NCBI GenBank assembly: GCA_963696025.1
Contig: CAVOII010000012.1
Span: 248,001-312,000, forward strand
Origin: JABCYV01 sp963696025
GTDB lineage: Bacteria; Acidobacteriota; Terriglobia; Terriglobales; Acidobacteriaceae
Length of the DNA stretch: 64,000 nucleotides
Reading direction: 5' to 3'
Shown: positions 40,011 to 48,712 of the stretch, piece after piece
Layout: the number at the start of each line of letters is the position of its first letter
Numbering within the stretch: position 1 is the stretch's first letter
Translations under genes and position numbers: made by a program
The notes under the pieces: generated by a model
What the model saw: the letters and a program-made list of their open reading frames with translations, nothing else
Told to the model about the DNA's origin: nothing
Database searches by the model: none

Positions 40011-41672
40011 TCATTTGGAGATGGCAAGCTCGCCTGGCATTGGCGGCCCGACAGTTAATTTGAATATCGTGATGTTGCGGCCGAAGCGTTGCGGAGTCAG
40101 GTCGCGAAATTCTAGGCACTGCTCTTTGAGTTGGTCCGCCAGATGAATGTCCCACCCTGCCTGAAATATCCACACTCTCTCTCCAGGTTTGAGAGCGAAC
40201 ACTCTTTGCATTTCGCGCCACTGGGTCAGAAAGATTTCGCGATTGAATATGTTGGTCCGGTAGTCAGTAGAGATGACTTGATACCCACCGCATTGGGATA
40301 TATGGAAGGTGGGTAGAATCGCGTCAGCCGGGGTGGTCCGTTCACGGCAGAGATAGTACCGAAGGAAGTAGTTGCTCTGGAGGTCGACGAAGATGCGATC
40401 GGTTGGTGAAACCTGGCGATGGATGAAATCCATGGCGGCGGTCATGTTCGCGCTGCTCTGATCTTTCCGCAGCATATAGGGCCGATGCGGCGCGCCGAAC
40501 AAATGACAAGTCACTACCAGCAGTAGAGCGGCTGCCGATGCTCTGTCAACTCGCTGGCCTGGGAGTCGAGTCACTGCGAAGCTGACTCCCGCAACGGCAA
40601 AGGGCGCCAGGATAGCCGAATGCCGGGTCCCACCGTAGGGGTAGAGGTCGACGAGGGCAGCCGCACAATTGAGCACGAAGGGCAGCAGGAGAAAGATTCC
40701 CAGTTCACGCGAACTCGGCTGAGCCGGCTCCTGCGGGAACTTCACCATCAGGAGGATGGCAGCGCCGGCAAAGAACATCACGCCGGCGAGATCTCCGACA
40801 GCGTGCTGTCCGAAGACGTACTGAAAGACACCAAAGCTTCGGGCGAAAACGAATAAGAGCAGATGGTCTCCGCTCTTGCCCGAATGGAAGTAGGAGTTCG
40901 AGAGCAACGCTTGCATACTCTGCTGTGCGAACTCTCTACTGCTCACGGGAGCGATGTGCGTCTGATAAAGAAAGATAAAGAGCCCTAAGGCGCCAGCCTG
41001 ACCTGCAATCCAGAGTGCAAGCACGCCCTTTGACAAGGGTTTACGGACTAGTCGCAGGAGCGAATATCCGCCTACGGCGCCCGCAAACAGACTTGCGGAA
41101 AAATGAGTGAGCATGGCGAGATATAGAAAGAGAAACGAGAGCAGCATATGGCGGGCGGACTGTCCTGCCCAGGTGCGTTCCAGAAAGTAAGCGGCCAGCG
41201 CCGAAAAGCAAAGCAAGAGCGCATACTGCCGCACCTCCGCAGAGAGCTCGATCATAGGCGGCAGAAAAGTCAGGAAAATGAGGCTGATCCAGCCGGTTAC
41301 TTGTCCTAGCAGGAGCGTGAGCCAGCGAAACGCGATCCAGCAGAAAACGGTTCCGGCGATGACCGAAGGCAGCCGCAGCAAGAACTCCGAGGTTCCGAAA
41401 CTGCGTAGTACGTACAGCACCAGGATCAAAAGCGGAGGATGCGCAGTCCCCACGCTTGCCCGATAGGCAGCTGCCAGGGATGTCTGGTTCGCCGCCAGGA
41501 AATGCAGTATCTCGTCCGGATTGAGGAGAGTTCCGGAGGCAGCTCTGATTCGCAGCAGAAATCCAAAACCAACAACAGCTGCGGCAACTAGCTCAGAGTA
41601 AGCGCTGAACCACTTCTCTTTTTCGGAGACGAGGCTAGCGTCTCCGTTCCTATCGGGCGGTGACTGGGTCAT
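40011..41672 (-). CDS. GT39-like polytopic glycosyltransferase
   Basis: About 553 residues with at least ten hydrophobic spans. Near the N-terminus SGTLLNPDEILHFLAANQTS carries the acidic Asp-Glu of the PMT/ArnT (GT-C, GT39) first loop, and HPPLLILVLYVLRSFGTSEF, LLRLPSVIAGTVFCWIAFRW fits family members. The C-terminal 150 residues form a soluble alpha/beta domain (DRIFVDLQSNYFLRYYLCRE; QWREMQRVFALKPGERVWIF). GT-C enzymes use lipid-linked sugars; acceptor unknown. ATG 41672 is chosen; 41690 is possible. Confidence 0.8.
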   Translation of the reverse strand: MTQSPPDRNGDASLVSEKEKWFSAYSELVAAAVVGFGFLLRIRAASGTLLNPDEILHFLAANQTSLAAAYRASVGTAHPPLLILVLYVLRSFGTSEFLLRLPSVIAGTVFCWIAFRWLTLLLGQVTGWISLIFLTFLPPMIELSAEVRQYALLLCFSALAAYFLERTWAGQSARHMLLSFLFLYLAMLTHFSASLFAGAVGGYSLLRLVRKPLSKGVLALWIAGQAGALGLFIFLYQTHIAPVSSREFAQQSMQALLSNSYFHSGKSGDHLLLFVFARSFGVFQYVFGQHAVGDLAGVMFFAGAAILLMVKFPQEPAQPSSRELGIFLLLPFVLNCAAALVDLYPYGGTRHSAILAPFAVAGVSFAVTRLPGQRVDRASAAALLLVVTCHLFGAPHRPYMLRKDQSSANMTAAMDFIHRQVSPTDRIFVDLQSNYFLRYYLCRERTTPADAILPTFHISQCGGYQVISTDYRTNIFNREIFLTQWREMQRVFALKPGERVWIFQAGWDIHLADQLKEQCLEFRDLTPQRFGRNITIFKLTVGPPMPGELAISK

Positions 41673-41742
41673 GGTGAAGAAGTCAGGCAAAGCTCGCAGG
41701 AGGATAACCGAAAATGAATAGCCTTCACCAGTCGCCCCTTCC

Positions 41743-41772
41743 TTGACCCCTTTCCGCGACGCCCTTTATACT
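41743..41772 (+). promoter_or_regulatory. Sigma-70-type promoter of the DUF177-rpmF-plsX-fabD operon
   Basis: TTGACC (41743-41748), 18-base spacer, TATACT (41767-41772), about 85 bases ahead of the first ATG. Good match at both elements. Confidence 0.6.
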
Positions 41773-41857
41773 TAATTCTTGCTCCCTGGAGAACTTACGC
41801 CTCTGAGCGTGCTTCCGCGGGCCTCGCGGCATCAGGTAGGGGGCGCGGAGGTTTCCG

Positions 41858-42409
41858 ATGTTCATCGAAATTCATGAGTTGGAACTCCATCCCATTGATT
41901 TCGAGGAGGAGTACGGTCCGGGTGTGATCGATTTTGGGCCGGACCTGCGGCAAGTTGACAAGCTGCGCGCCGCGGGACGCGCGCAATTGGTCGAGGAGCG
42001 ACACGGCAAGCATCAGACAGTAAAGGACATAAGGCTTACGGGCGAACTCACCACGAAAGTTGAGATGGTCTGTGCCCGATGTCTGGAGCCGGTGGTTGAG
42101 AAGGTGACCCGAGATTTTGATCTCTTATACCGGCCGCAAGGGACGGATGCAGGACGAGCCGAGATTTCGGTGACCAGCGCTGAAGCCGAAGTCAGTTACT
42201 ATCAGGGAGAAGGATTGCTGCTCGAGGACGCACTGCGCGAGCAAGTGCTGCTGGCGCTCCCCATAAGGGCAATCTGCCGCGAGGACTGCAAGGGCCTGTG
42301 TCCGCATTGCGGGAAGAACTTGAACATTGAGCAGTGTTCCTGCGCCGAGCCGCTGGAAGATGCCCGCTGGTCGGCGCTGAAAGATATTCGCGGCAAGTTG
42401 GAAAACTAG
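41858..42409 (+). CDS. DUF177 / YceD-family protein (23S rRNA accumulation protein)
   Basis: A 183-residue protein. IRLTGELTTKVEMVCARCLE, PVVEKVTRDFDLLYRP and LALPIRAICREDCKGLCPHC with GKNLNIEQC are the DUF177 hallmarks, including two Cys pairs that may bind zinc. YceD is needed for 23S rRNA accumulation in E. coli and plants. As in most bacteria it precedes rpmF, plsX and fabD, which couples ribosome and lipid synthesis. Confidence 0.92.
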   Translation: MFIEIHELELHPIDFEEEYGPGVIDFGPDLRQVDKLRAAGRAQLVEERHGKHQTVKDIRLTGELTTKVEMVCARCLEPVVEKVTRDFDLLYRPQGTDAGRAEISVTSAEAEVSYYQGEGLLLEDALREQVLLALPIRAICREDCKGLCPHCGKNLNIEQCSCAEPLEDARWSALKDIRGKLEN

Positions 42410-42426
42410 AAACCGGCTACTTGCTC

Positions 42427-42475
42427 CTGGCTCCTAGCTTTTCGCGTGGAGGGTTCGAGCTAGAAGCCAGCAGCT
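42427..42475. repeat. Inverted repeat between the DUF177 gene and rpmF
   Basis: CTGGCTCCTAGCT pairs with AGCTAGAAGCCAG (one mismatch) over a 23-base loop. Another instance of hairpin-forming intergenic sequence; inside the operon, so it may affect mRNA processing. Confidence 0.5.
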
Positions 42476-42504
42476 AGATGCATATCTTAGAAAAGGAATC
42501 TTAA

Positions 42505-42690
42505 ATGCCAAATCCGAAACGTCGACACTCTAAGGCGCGGACCAGTTCGCGGCGCGCTCATGACGCATTAAAAGCTCATGCACTCTCCGAGTGCCCCAAT
42601 TGTCATGAGCGCAAAATGCCACATCGTGCCTGCCCTAAGTGCGGTTACTATAAAGGTCGCGAAGTATTGGACGTCGAGGAATCCAGCTAG
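42505..42690 (+). CDS. rpmF: Large ribosomal subunit protein bL32
   Basis: A 61-residue protein: MPNPKRRHSKARTSSRRAHD and ALSECPNCHERKMPHRACPK, CGYYKGREVL with the four-cysteine zinc ribbon (C-x2-C...C-x2-C) of bL32. Preceded by AAAAGGAATC. Highly basic N-terminus and normal length. Confidence 0.96.
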   Translation: MPNPKRRHSKARTSSRRAHDALKAHALSECPNCHERKMPHRACPKCGYYKGREVLDVEESS

Positions 42691-42702
42691 CCCAATCATT
42701 CC

Positions 42703-43725
42703 ATGCCAAGCGTCATAGCCTTGGACGCGATGGGTTCGGACCGTGCGCCAAAGCCTGAGATAGAAGGTGCGATTCAGGCCGCACGCCACTATGGCCTCCG
42801 CGTCGTTCTAGTAGGCAATGAGTCTTCGCTTCGGTTCGAACTCAGTCGCTATCCTGTTGCTTCTGGGTTGCCTCTGGAAATAATCCACGCTAGCGAAGTC
42901 ATCAGCATGGAGGACAAGGCCGTACAGGCGGTCCGCGCCAAGCGTGACTCTTCCATGCGTGTGGGACTTCGTTTGGTGCGCGAGGGCCGGGCCGCCGGCT
43001 TCGTGACCGCCGGCAACACCGGGGCCGCGATGGCCACGGCGAAGATGGTTCTCGGAGGGATACCGGGAGTCGATCGTCCTGCGCTAGCCGCGGTTTTTCC
43101 CACGGCGATCCGCACAGTCGCTATCCTGCTGGACGTGGGAGCCAACGTCGACTGTACGCCGGAGAACCTGGAGCAGTTCGCGGTCATGGGGGAAATTTAC
43201 TTTCGCAGCATGTTCGGCACACGGCGTCCCAAGGTCGGTCTGCTTTCTATTGGTGAAGAAGAAACCAAAGGCAATGAATTGACTCGCGAGGCGTTTCAGC
43301 TCTTGAAACGGCTCCCGCTGAATTTTGTGGGTAATGTGGAAGGCCGCGACCTGTACGGCGGCCAGGTGGATGTGATCGTCGCCGATGGCTTCGTGGGCAA
43401 CGTAGCGCTGAAGACTTCCGAAGGGGTCGCGAACCTGGTGCGCGCAATTCTAAAAGAAAGTCTGAAAGAGACCATCACGCGGCAGGTGGGATATCTGCTC
43501 TCCCGCAGCGCCTTTGCCGATTTCAAAAAGCGTCTCGACCACACGGAGTACGGCGGAGCGCCACTGTTGGGCGTAAAGGGGGTGTGCTTCATTACTCACG
43601 GATCGTCGAATGCAAATGCGATCAAGAATGCGATTCGAGTGGCCGCGGAATTTGCCGAGCGAAAGATTAATGGCAAGATCGAGAAAGAGCTGGCAGGGAG
43701 ACGAGTAGCGACGATGAGCACGTAG
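42703..43725 (+). CDS. plsX: Phosphate acyltransferase PlsX
   Basis: A 340-residue enzyme that makes acyl-phosphate from acyl-ACP for phospholipid synthesis. Motifs: VIALDAMGSDRAPKPEIEGA at the start, DKAVQAVRAKRDSSMRVGLR, FVTAGNTGAAMATAKMVLG, VGLLSIGEEETKGNELTREA, LNFVGNVEGRDLYGGQVDVI, DGFVGNVALKTSEGVANL and the C-terminal EYGGAPLLGVKGVCFITHGS. Twelve bases after rpmF; complete. Confidence 0.96.
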   Translation: MPSVIALDAMGSDRAPKPEIEGAIQAARHYGLRVVLVGNESSLRFELSRYPVASGLPLEIIHASEVISMEDKAVQAVRAKRDSSMRVGLRLVREGRAAGFVTAGNTGAAMATAKMVLGGIPGVDRPALAAVFPTAIRTVAILLDVGANVDCTPENLEQFAVMGEIYFRSMFGTRRPKVGLLSIGEEETKGNELTREAFQLLKRLPLNFVGNVEGRDLYGGQVDVIVADGFVGNVALKTSEGVANLVRAILKESLKETITRQVGYLLSRSAFADFKKRLDHTEYGGAPLLGVKGVCFITHGSSNANAIKNAIRVAAEFAERKINGKIEKELAGRRVATMST

Positions 43726-43787
43726 GGCCCACACGTCCTCGTCTGGGCGGGCAGGTCACGGCCCATCCTTATGCGGATAATGCTTCT

Positions 43788-44753
43788 ATGACAATCTCCC
43801 CATCTCCCGTCGCTTTCCTGTTCCCTGGCCAGGGGTCTCAAGCCGTCGGTATGGGCAAGGAACTTGCCGAAAAATATCCCGTTGCTCAAAAGACATTCGA
43901 CGAAGCCGACGGAGCGCTCGGCCTCAAGCTTTCGCAACTATGCTTCGAAGGTCCGGAGGAGCAACTTCGGCTGACCGAGATCACGCAGCCAGCCATTCTG
44001 ACCGCTTCAGTCGCCGCTTGGCGCGTGCTGGACGAAAAAGGTTTGAAGCCCAGCTTCGTCGCCGGACACAGCCTGGGCGAGTATTCTGCACACGTCGCCG
44101 CTGGAACGATCACGTTTGCTGACGCCGTACGCACCGTGCGCAATCGCGGCAAGTATATGCAGGAGGCTGTTCCGGTTGGAGCAGGCGCGATGGCTGCGAT
44201 CCTCGGCATGGACCTGGAGAATGTCAGCGCCGTCTGCACAGCCGCCGCCCAGGGCGAGGTCTGCGAGCCCGCCAACATCAATTCCCCCGAGCAGATCGTG
44301 ATCTCGGGACACGCCACCGCGGTTGAACGTGCCACCAAGCTGGCAGAGGAGCGTGGGGCCAAGCGCGCAAAGATCTTGCCTGTGAGCGCACCATTTCATT
44401 CTGCGCTGATGAAACCGGCGCAAGACCGGTTGGCCGCGGACCTGCATTCTCTGACTTTCCACCGTCCGGCGGTTCCGGTCGCGTGCAATGTCGACGCGGC
44501 GATCATCGAAGATGCAGCCGGCAGCCGGGACGCCCTGATTCGCCAGGTGACTGGTTCGGTGAAATGGGATCCTTCCATGCGTCTGCTGATGGCGCGAGGC
44601 GTGCAGACTTTCGTTGAAGTCGGCCCGGGGAAAGTCCTGTGTGGGCTGATGCGACAGATCGACCGATCGATGACATGCCTGAACGTTGGCGACGAAGCGT
44701 CGCTGCGGAAGACCTCAGAGCGCTTCAGCAGCGTTGGCGCGTCACTCCCCTGA
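43788..44753 (+). CDS. fabD: Malonyl-CoA:ACP transacylase
   Basis: A 321-residue enzyme that loads malonyl onto ACP for fatty-acid synthesis. FLFPGQGSQAVGMG (oxyanion Gln15) and VAGHSLGEYSA (nucleophile Ser95) are diagnostic. TITQPAILTASVAA-like (EITQPAILTASVAAWRVL), the Arg in FADAVRTVRNRGKYMQEAV, and the catalytic His in LPVSAPFHSALMKPAQDRL follow. It stands 62 bases after plsX in the usual order. Confidence 0.95.
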   Translation: MTISPSPVAFLFPGQGSQAVGMGKELAEKYPVAQKTFDEADGALGLKLSQLCFEGPEEQLRLTEITQPAILTASVAAWRVLDEKGLKPSFVAGHSLGEYSAHVAAGTITFADAVRTVRNRGKYMQEAVPVGAGAMAAILGMDLENVSAVCTAAAQGEVCEPANINSPEQIVISGHATAVERATKLAEERGAKRAKILPVSAPFHSALMKPAQDRLAADLHSLTFHRPAVPVACNVDAAIIEDAAGSRDALIRQVTGSVKWDPSMRLLMARGVQTFVEVGPGKVLCGLMRQIDRSMTCLNVGDEASLRKTSERFSSVGASLP

Positions 44754-44755
44754 TA

Positions 44756-45214
44756 TCAACGAAACTGTAACTCGCATGGTGGAGGGCTGAGAGTCTTGTC
44801 GGATTTGTCTACATACAATTGGGCGTGCTCCGCGCGGCTGTTTACAATCGCGTCCACTACAATCCCACTGCCACCGCCAGAACAACTGCTGGCGCCGTAG
44901 AGTTCGTAAGTCTTGATGTTTCCCCACTCTCCTCCGGGGCCCCAATCGCGGTAGAACTCGGCGTACGGATACTGCGCATGCTTCTCGGGATGCTGCTTCC
45001 ATTGCGGATCGGCAAAATAAATGCCGTACGCAGTTTCGTAATCTTTTTTCTGGAGGGCGGAAAAGAATTTGTCGGCCACGCGCTTTTCCGGCCAGTAGCG
45101 GTTCAACCATCCCATTAGGGCCAGCACCAGAATCAGGACGACGGCACTTACGATTTTGACTTTGCGCCGTCGTTCGCGGGCCGGGTCGTATGGTGGGGCA
45201 TCCAGCAGACTCAT
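44756..45214 (-). CDS. Conserved-looking single-span membrane protein
   Basis: 152 residues from ATG 45214; the open frame extends to 45271, but MSLLDAPPYDPARERRRK reads like the natural start. One membrane span (IVSAVVLILVLALMGWLNRY, about 20-40) follows a basic N-terminus. The outside part has EKRVADKFFSALQKKDYETA, YGIYFADPQWKQHPEKHAQY, FYRDWGPGGEWGNIK and a Cys/Gly-rich SSCSGGGSGIVVDAI. The layout resembles small cytochrome-oxidase-assembly (Coa1/TIM-type) or DUF4864-like proteins; not assigned. Convergent with fabD, two bases apart. Confidence 0.65.
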   Translation of the reverse strand: MSLLDAPPYDPARERRRKVKIVSAVVLILVLALMGWLNRYWPEKRVADKFFSALQKKDYETAYGIYFADPQWKQHPEKHAQYPYAEFYRDWGPGGEWGNIKTYELYGASSCSGGGSGIVVDAIVNSRAEHAQLYVDKSDKTLSPPPCELQFR

Positions 45215-45307
45215 GGCTGGCACCAGCATAATTGATCCCAAGGCACTACTGAAACTTTCCAGCGTGGCCAACCAGCACGAGCGGGACGCTCGCGCCTACA
45301 GTGCGAT

Positions 45308-45425
45308 TGTCATTCCAAGCGGAGCGAGGAATCCCTATTCGTACTGCGAATCGGTGGTAGCAGGGATGCTTCGACTCTGCATGAGCTTCGCTTTGCGAAG
45401 ATACTGTCCTCGCTCAGCATGACAA
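45308..45425. repeat. Composite: inverted pair of CCTTCGACT-family repeats
   Basis: Left 45308-45334 is a diverged minus-orientation core (TGTCATTCCAAGCGGAGCGA-ggAATCCC). Right 45362-45425 has ends GGATGCTTCGACT and CTCGCTCAGCATGACA with stem CTTCGC-T-TTGCGAAG. This is the same inverted arrangement as 24598-24780. Lies in front of the ABC permease stop. Confidence 0.65.
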
Positions 45426-45432
45426 AACGATA

Positions 45433-46545
45433 TTACAACGTCCGTTTGAACAATGGTGTAGCTATGCTGAGCGAGACGACCGCAAAGGTAGTGAGGTACA
45501 GCATGTCGGGAACAATCGCCGAGAAGCCCGCTTCCTTCAGTAGAAGTGCCTTGAAGCCGTGGACGGCGAAGGTGAAGGGGTCAACTTTTGCAATCCCCCG
45601 CAGCCACCACGGAAATGCCTGGATGGGATAGATCGCGCCACTAGGGAAGAACAACAGTGTGTTCAGGATGCCGAAGATGGCTCGTGGCACCAGTGGATCC
45701 TCGACCCGGACCATCAGCAAGAACATCATGGTATTGAAAGCGAGTGAAGTGAGTACGATCATGATGATGAGACCAACGGCCGTGGCCGGACTAAACAGCG
45801 TGCTTACACCGGCAAGCATCGAGCCTATCACCGTGATGATCACACCGGTCAATGTCGCCTTGATTGCGCCGGCGCCGTTGAGTCCGAAAACCAATTCCGC
45901 CTTGGTAATCGGCGTCACCAGATAACCTTCGACGACGCCGCGCGCCTTGTCGTCGATGTAGAGCATGCCTCCGCCAATCATCACAGAAACAAACATGGCC
46001 AGGCTGATCGAACCCGGAAGCAGGTATTTCATATATTCGATATAGGGATACAGCTCCACAATCTGGAGCACGGTTTGCTGCAAGATCCGTGGCTCAACCG
46101 TAGGATTGTTCAGTGCATCGGTAATTTGAGTAAGCTCGTCTTCCAGAGTCGAGCTCATGAAGTTGTCGCTATTGTCCACGATCAGAGCGATGCGCGGCTG
46201 GTCTTGTTCGTAAACTCGTCGCGAATATTGCGGAGGAATAATCACCGCGCCCTGAATCTTACCGTTGCGCACGTCCTCCATGGCTTGCTTGTCATTGGTG
46301 TAATAAATCGGCTCAAAAGTGCGCATGTTGGCGCGGACGGAATCGAAGGCCTCGCGAATCTTCAAGGCCTGGGTCCCGCCATCCTGATCTACCAAGCCGA
46401 GCTTGGCGTCGCGAATCTTGCCGCCGAACGCATTGCCCAGCACGATCAGTTGCACCAGGGGAAAAATCATAGACGCCATCATCAGCGCCGGAGAGCGGAA
46501 GAATTTGCGCATTTCACGTTCGATGATCGCCATTATGTGGTTCAT
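45433..46545 (-). CDS. ABC-2-type efflux permease (YhhJ/YbhR-like)
   Basis: A 370-residue permease: an N-terminal span (SPALMMASMIFPLVQLIVLG), a large periplasmic domain (about 45-180), then five spans, e.g. LLPGSISLAMFVSVMIGGGM, ATLTGVIITVIGSMLAGVST, TAVGLIIMIVLTSLAFNTMM, PRAIFGILNTLLFFPSGAIY and the final AIVPDMLYLTTFAVVSLSIA. The motif FPSGAIYPIQAFPWWLRGIA, KVDPFTFAVHGFKALLL is typical of ABC2_membrane_3. ATGA overlap with the ATPase gene. Part of a TetR-HlyD-ATPase-permease export operon; substrate unknown, probably drugs or lipids. Confidence 0.92.
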   Translation of the reverse strand: MNHIMAIIEREMRKFFRSPALMMASMIFPLVQLIVLGNAFGGKIRDAKLGLVDQDGGTQALKIREAFDSVRANMRTFEPIYYTNDKQAMEDVRNGKIQGAVIIPPQYSRRVYEQDQPRIALIVDNSDNFMSSTLEDELTQITDALNNPTVEPRILQQTVLQIVELYPYIEYMKYLLPGSISLAMFVSVMIGGGMLYIDDKARGVVEGYLVTPITKAELVFGLNGAGAIKATLTGVIITVIGSMLAGVSTLFSPATAVGLIIMIVLTSLAFNTMMFLLMVRVEDPLVPRAIFGILNTLLFFPSGAIYPIQAFPWWLRGIAKVDPFTFAVHGFKALLLKEAGFSAIVPDMLYLTTFAVVSLSIATPLFKRTL

Positions 46546-47615
46546 GGTTGCAATCCTGGCCGGGGCGGCATGACGAAGCCGTAGGCTTTCACCAATTCAT
46601 CGCGTAACTGCCGCCCGGTGTAGTGGACGAACACGTCATCCAATGTGGTGTTTTGAACTGACAGTGATTTCACGCTTACCCCAGCCTGCACCGCCGCTTC
46701 TACGAGTTCTGTCGTGGTACGGGAGCCGTCACCAGTCAGAATCCGGTACATGCCGGCGCCCTCATGCTGCACCGACGTGACATTGGTCAGTTTGTGCAGG
46801 CGCTGTTCCCAATCGGCGGGCGCGTCGTCAAACTGCGCCTCAATTACATTCGATCCCGGAACGCTGGCCTTGAGTGTGGGAGGAGTATCGAGTGCCACCA
46901 GCTTGCCGTGATCGATGATGGCAATGCGGTCGCACAGGCGGTCGGCCTCATCCATGTAGTGAGTCGTGATCAGAATCGTGAGTTGCCGGTGGGCTTTGAT
47001 GTTGGTCAGCATCTCCCACACCGCCACGCGGGAGACGGGATCCAAACCAGTAGTGGGCTCGTCGAGGAAAAAGATGCGGGGACTGTGTACGAGCCCGCGC
47101 GCGATTTCCAGGCGTCGACGCATGCCGCCAGAGAGCGTCTTGGTCTGGGCCGAGCGCCACTTGGTCAGATCCACAAGTTCCAGCAATTCGTCGATTGCCG
47201 CCTTTCGCTTCTGGGCGGGAACGTCGTACAGCTTGGCATAGATGCTCAGATTTTCCTCGATCGTGAGATCGAGGTCACTGGTCAGCGCTTGTGGGATCAC
47301 GCCGATGGCGCGTCGTGCTGCGTCCGGTTCCCTTGATACATCGTGGCCGGCAATGCGAGCCAGTCCCGAAGTGATCGGAATGAGCGTGGTCATCATGCGG
47401 ATAAGGGTCGATTTGCCGGCGCCATTCGGCCCCAGCAGGCCGAATATTTCTTCTTCTCTTACGTGAAACGTAACATCGTCGACCGCGGTGAAGTCGCCGT
47501 ATTTCTTGACGATATGTTCCACGTCGATGGCATTGGGAACGTTCGCGGCGTTGCCATTGGCGGATCCCGCGTTAGTCTCGACCACACTTTTGCCGGCGTT
47601 TAGATCGGACATCAT
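46542..47615 (-). CDS. ABC transporter ATP-binding subunit (DrrA/YbhF-like)
   Basis: A 357-residue ATPase: Walker A GLLGPNGAGKSTLIRMM, signature LSGGMRRRLEIARGLVHSP, Walker B IFFLDEPTTGLDPVSR and the switch His in TILITTHYMDEADRL. A C-terminal regulatory extension of about 130 residues follows (NVTSVQHEGAGMYRILTGDG), as in DrrA-type exporters. Overlaps both neighbours by four bases (ATGA), so it is translationally coupled within the operon. Confidence 0.94.
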   Translation of the reverse strand: MMSDLNAGKSVVETNAGSANGNAANVPNAIDVEHIVKKYGDFTAVDDVTFHVREEEIFGLLGPNGAGKSTLIRMMTTLIPITSGLARIAGHDVSREPDAARRAIGVIPQALTSDLDLTIEENLSIYAKLYDVPAQKRKAAIDELLELVDLTKWRSAQTKTLSGGMRRRLEIARGLVHSPRIFFLDEPTTGLDPVSRVAVWEMLTNIKAHRQLTILITTHYMDEADRLCDRIAIIDHGKLVALDTPPTLKASVPGSNVIEAQFDDAPADWEQRLHKLTNVTSVQHEGAGMYRILTGDGSRTTTELVEAAVQAGVSVKSLSVQNTTLDDVFVHYTGRQLRDELVKAYGFVMPPRPGLQP

Positions 47616-48712
47616 GGCTTTTGCTCCGCAGCTGCACTCTCGCCTGCCACAGGTCCTTTCAACTGGGCCGGTGAAACCAGCACCTCTGCCGTCATGCCCG
47701 GTACATAGGCGCCTTTGGGGTTGTCCAGCCGCACCTTGAGCACAATGGTTTTGATATCGCGTTTGCGCCGGCTAACGTCACGCTGCGTAGCAAAGTCAGC
47801 TTCGGCTGATTTGAAGAAGACCTTCCCCGAGGTAACCGTGCCTCCCGGTAAGCGAACACGCAGAGTATCTCCCAAACCGATGTGATCGGCTTGAGTTTCC
47901 GGAATCGCTGCGCGGACCCAGGTGTCAGTTAGATCGATGATAGTTACGATGGGCTGACCGGCGTTGAGCACTTCTCCTTCGCGGGCCGCGCGTACCGAGA
48001 CGGTCCCGGTGACGGGCGAGTAAATCTTGGTGTATCCCAGACGTACTTCCGCTTCCTTCAGTTGAGCCACGGCATTGGCCAACTGGCCGCGAGTAGATTC
48101 GACCGTGCTCTGAGCTGCGTGCGCCTGATGGGTGTTGGCAATGGCGGTGTTCAGGTCCGCCTGCGCCGCGCTGACCTGCTCTTTCAAAGCTTGTACTGTG
48201 GCCTGCTGCGCTTTCAGATTGCTCTCCGCCTGCACGCGGTCCTGGTCAGAGGCGACTCCCTGCTTGGCCAATTCGATGGTACGACGGCTATCGCTCTCGG
48301 TGCGCACCAGCATGGCTTCAGCCTGGACCAGTTGCGCGCGGGTGGATTGCAATTTCGCTTGGGCATTGGCCACGCTGCTGGTTGTCGATCCCGACGTTGC
48401 TTGCTGGGTCGCTTGGGTCGCGGCCACTTGGGAACGCAGACTGTCGATCATGGCTGCCGCAGCCCGAGCTTGGGCCTCCAGTTCCGACGGATCGATGACA
48501 GCAATCAAGTCTCCTTGTTTTAGTTGTGTGCCCTCGTCCACCAGAAGCTTTGCAAGCCTGCCTTGGACTTGCGGACTGACAATTACCTGGTTGGAGTCGA
48601 CGGTGCCGATCAGGATCAAATCCTGCGAGCGCGGCGTAGAGACCAGGTAGTAGGTCAGCGACACCGCACAGACCACAGCAAGAAGAATCAGGAATTTATT
48701 GCGGGCGCTCAC
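47612..48712 (-). CDS. HlyD/EmrA-family membrane fusion protein
   Basis: A 366-residue periplasmic adaptor from GTG 48712, with AGGAG inside the preceding gene. Signal-anchor FLILLAVVCAVSLTYYLVST, then the lipoyl/barrel-sandwich half VIVSPQVQGRLAKLLVDEGT, a long coiled hairpin (about 75-200, Ala/Gln-rich), the second half KIYSPVTGTVSVRAAREGEV and the beta-barrel AAIPETQADHIGLGDTLRVR. It would link the ABC pump to an outer-membrane channel encoded elsewhere. GTGA overlap with the TetR gene. Confidence 0.93.
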   Translation of the reverse strand: MSARNKFLILLAVVCAVSLTYYLVSTPRSQDLILIGTVDSNQVIVSPQVQGRLAKLLVDEGTQLKQGDLIAVIDPSELEAQARAAAAMIDSLRSQVAATQATQQATSGSTTSSVANAQAKLQSTRAQLVQAEAMLVRTESDSRRTIELAKQGVASDQDRVQAESNLKAQQATVQALKEQVSAAQADLNTAIANTHQAHAAQSTVESTRGQLANAVAQLKEAEVRLGYTKIYSPVTGTVSVRAAREGEVLNAGQPIVTIIDLTDTWVRAAIPETQADHIGLGDTLRVRLPGGTVTSGKVFFKSAEADFATQRDVSRRKRDIKTIVLKVRLDNPKGAYVPGMTAEVLVSPAQLKGPVAGESAAAEQKP

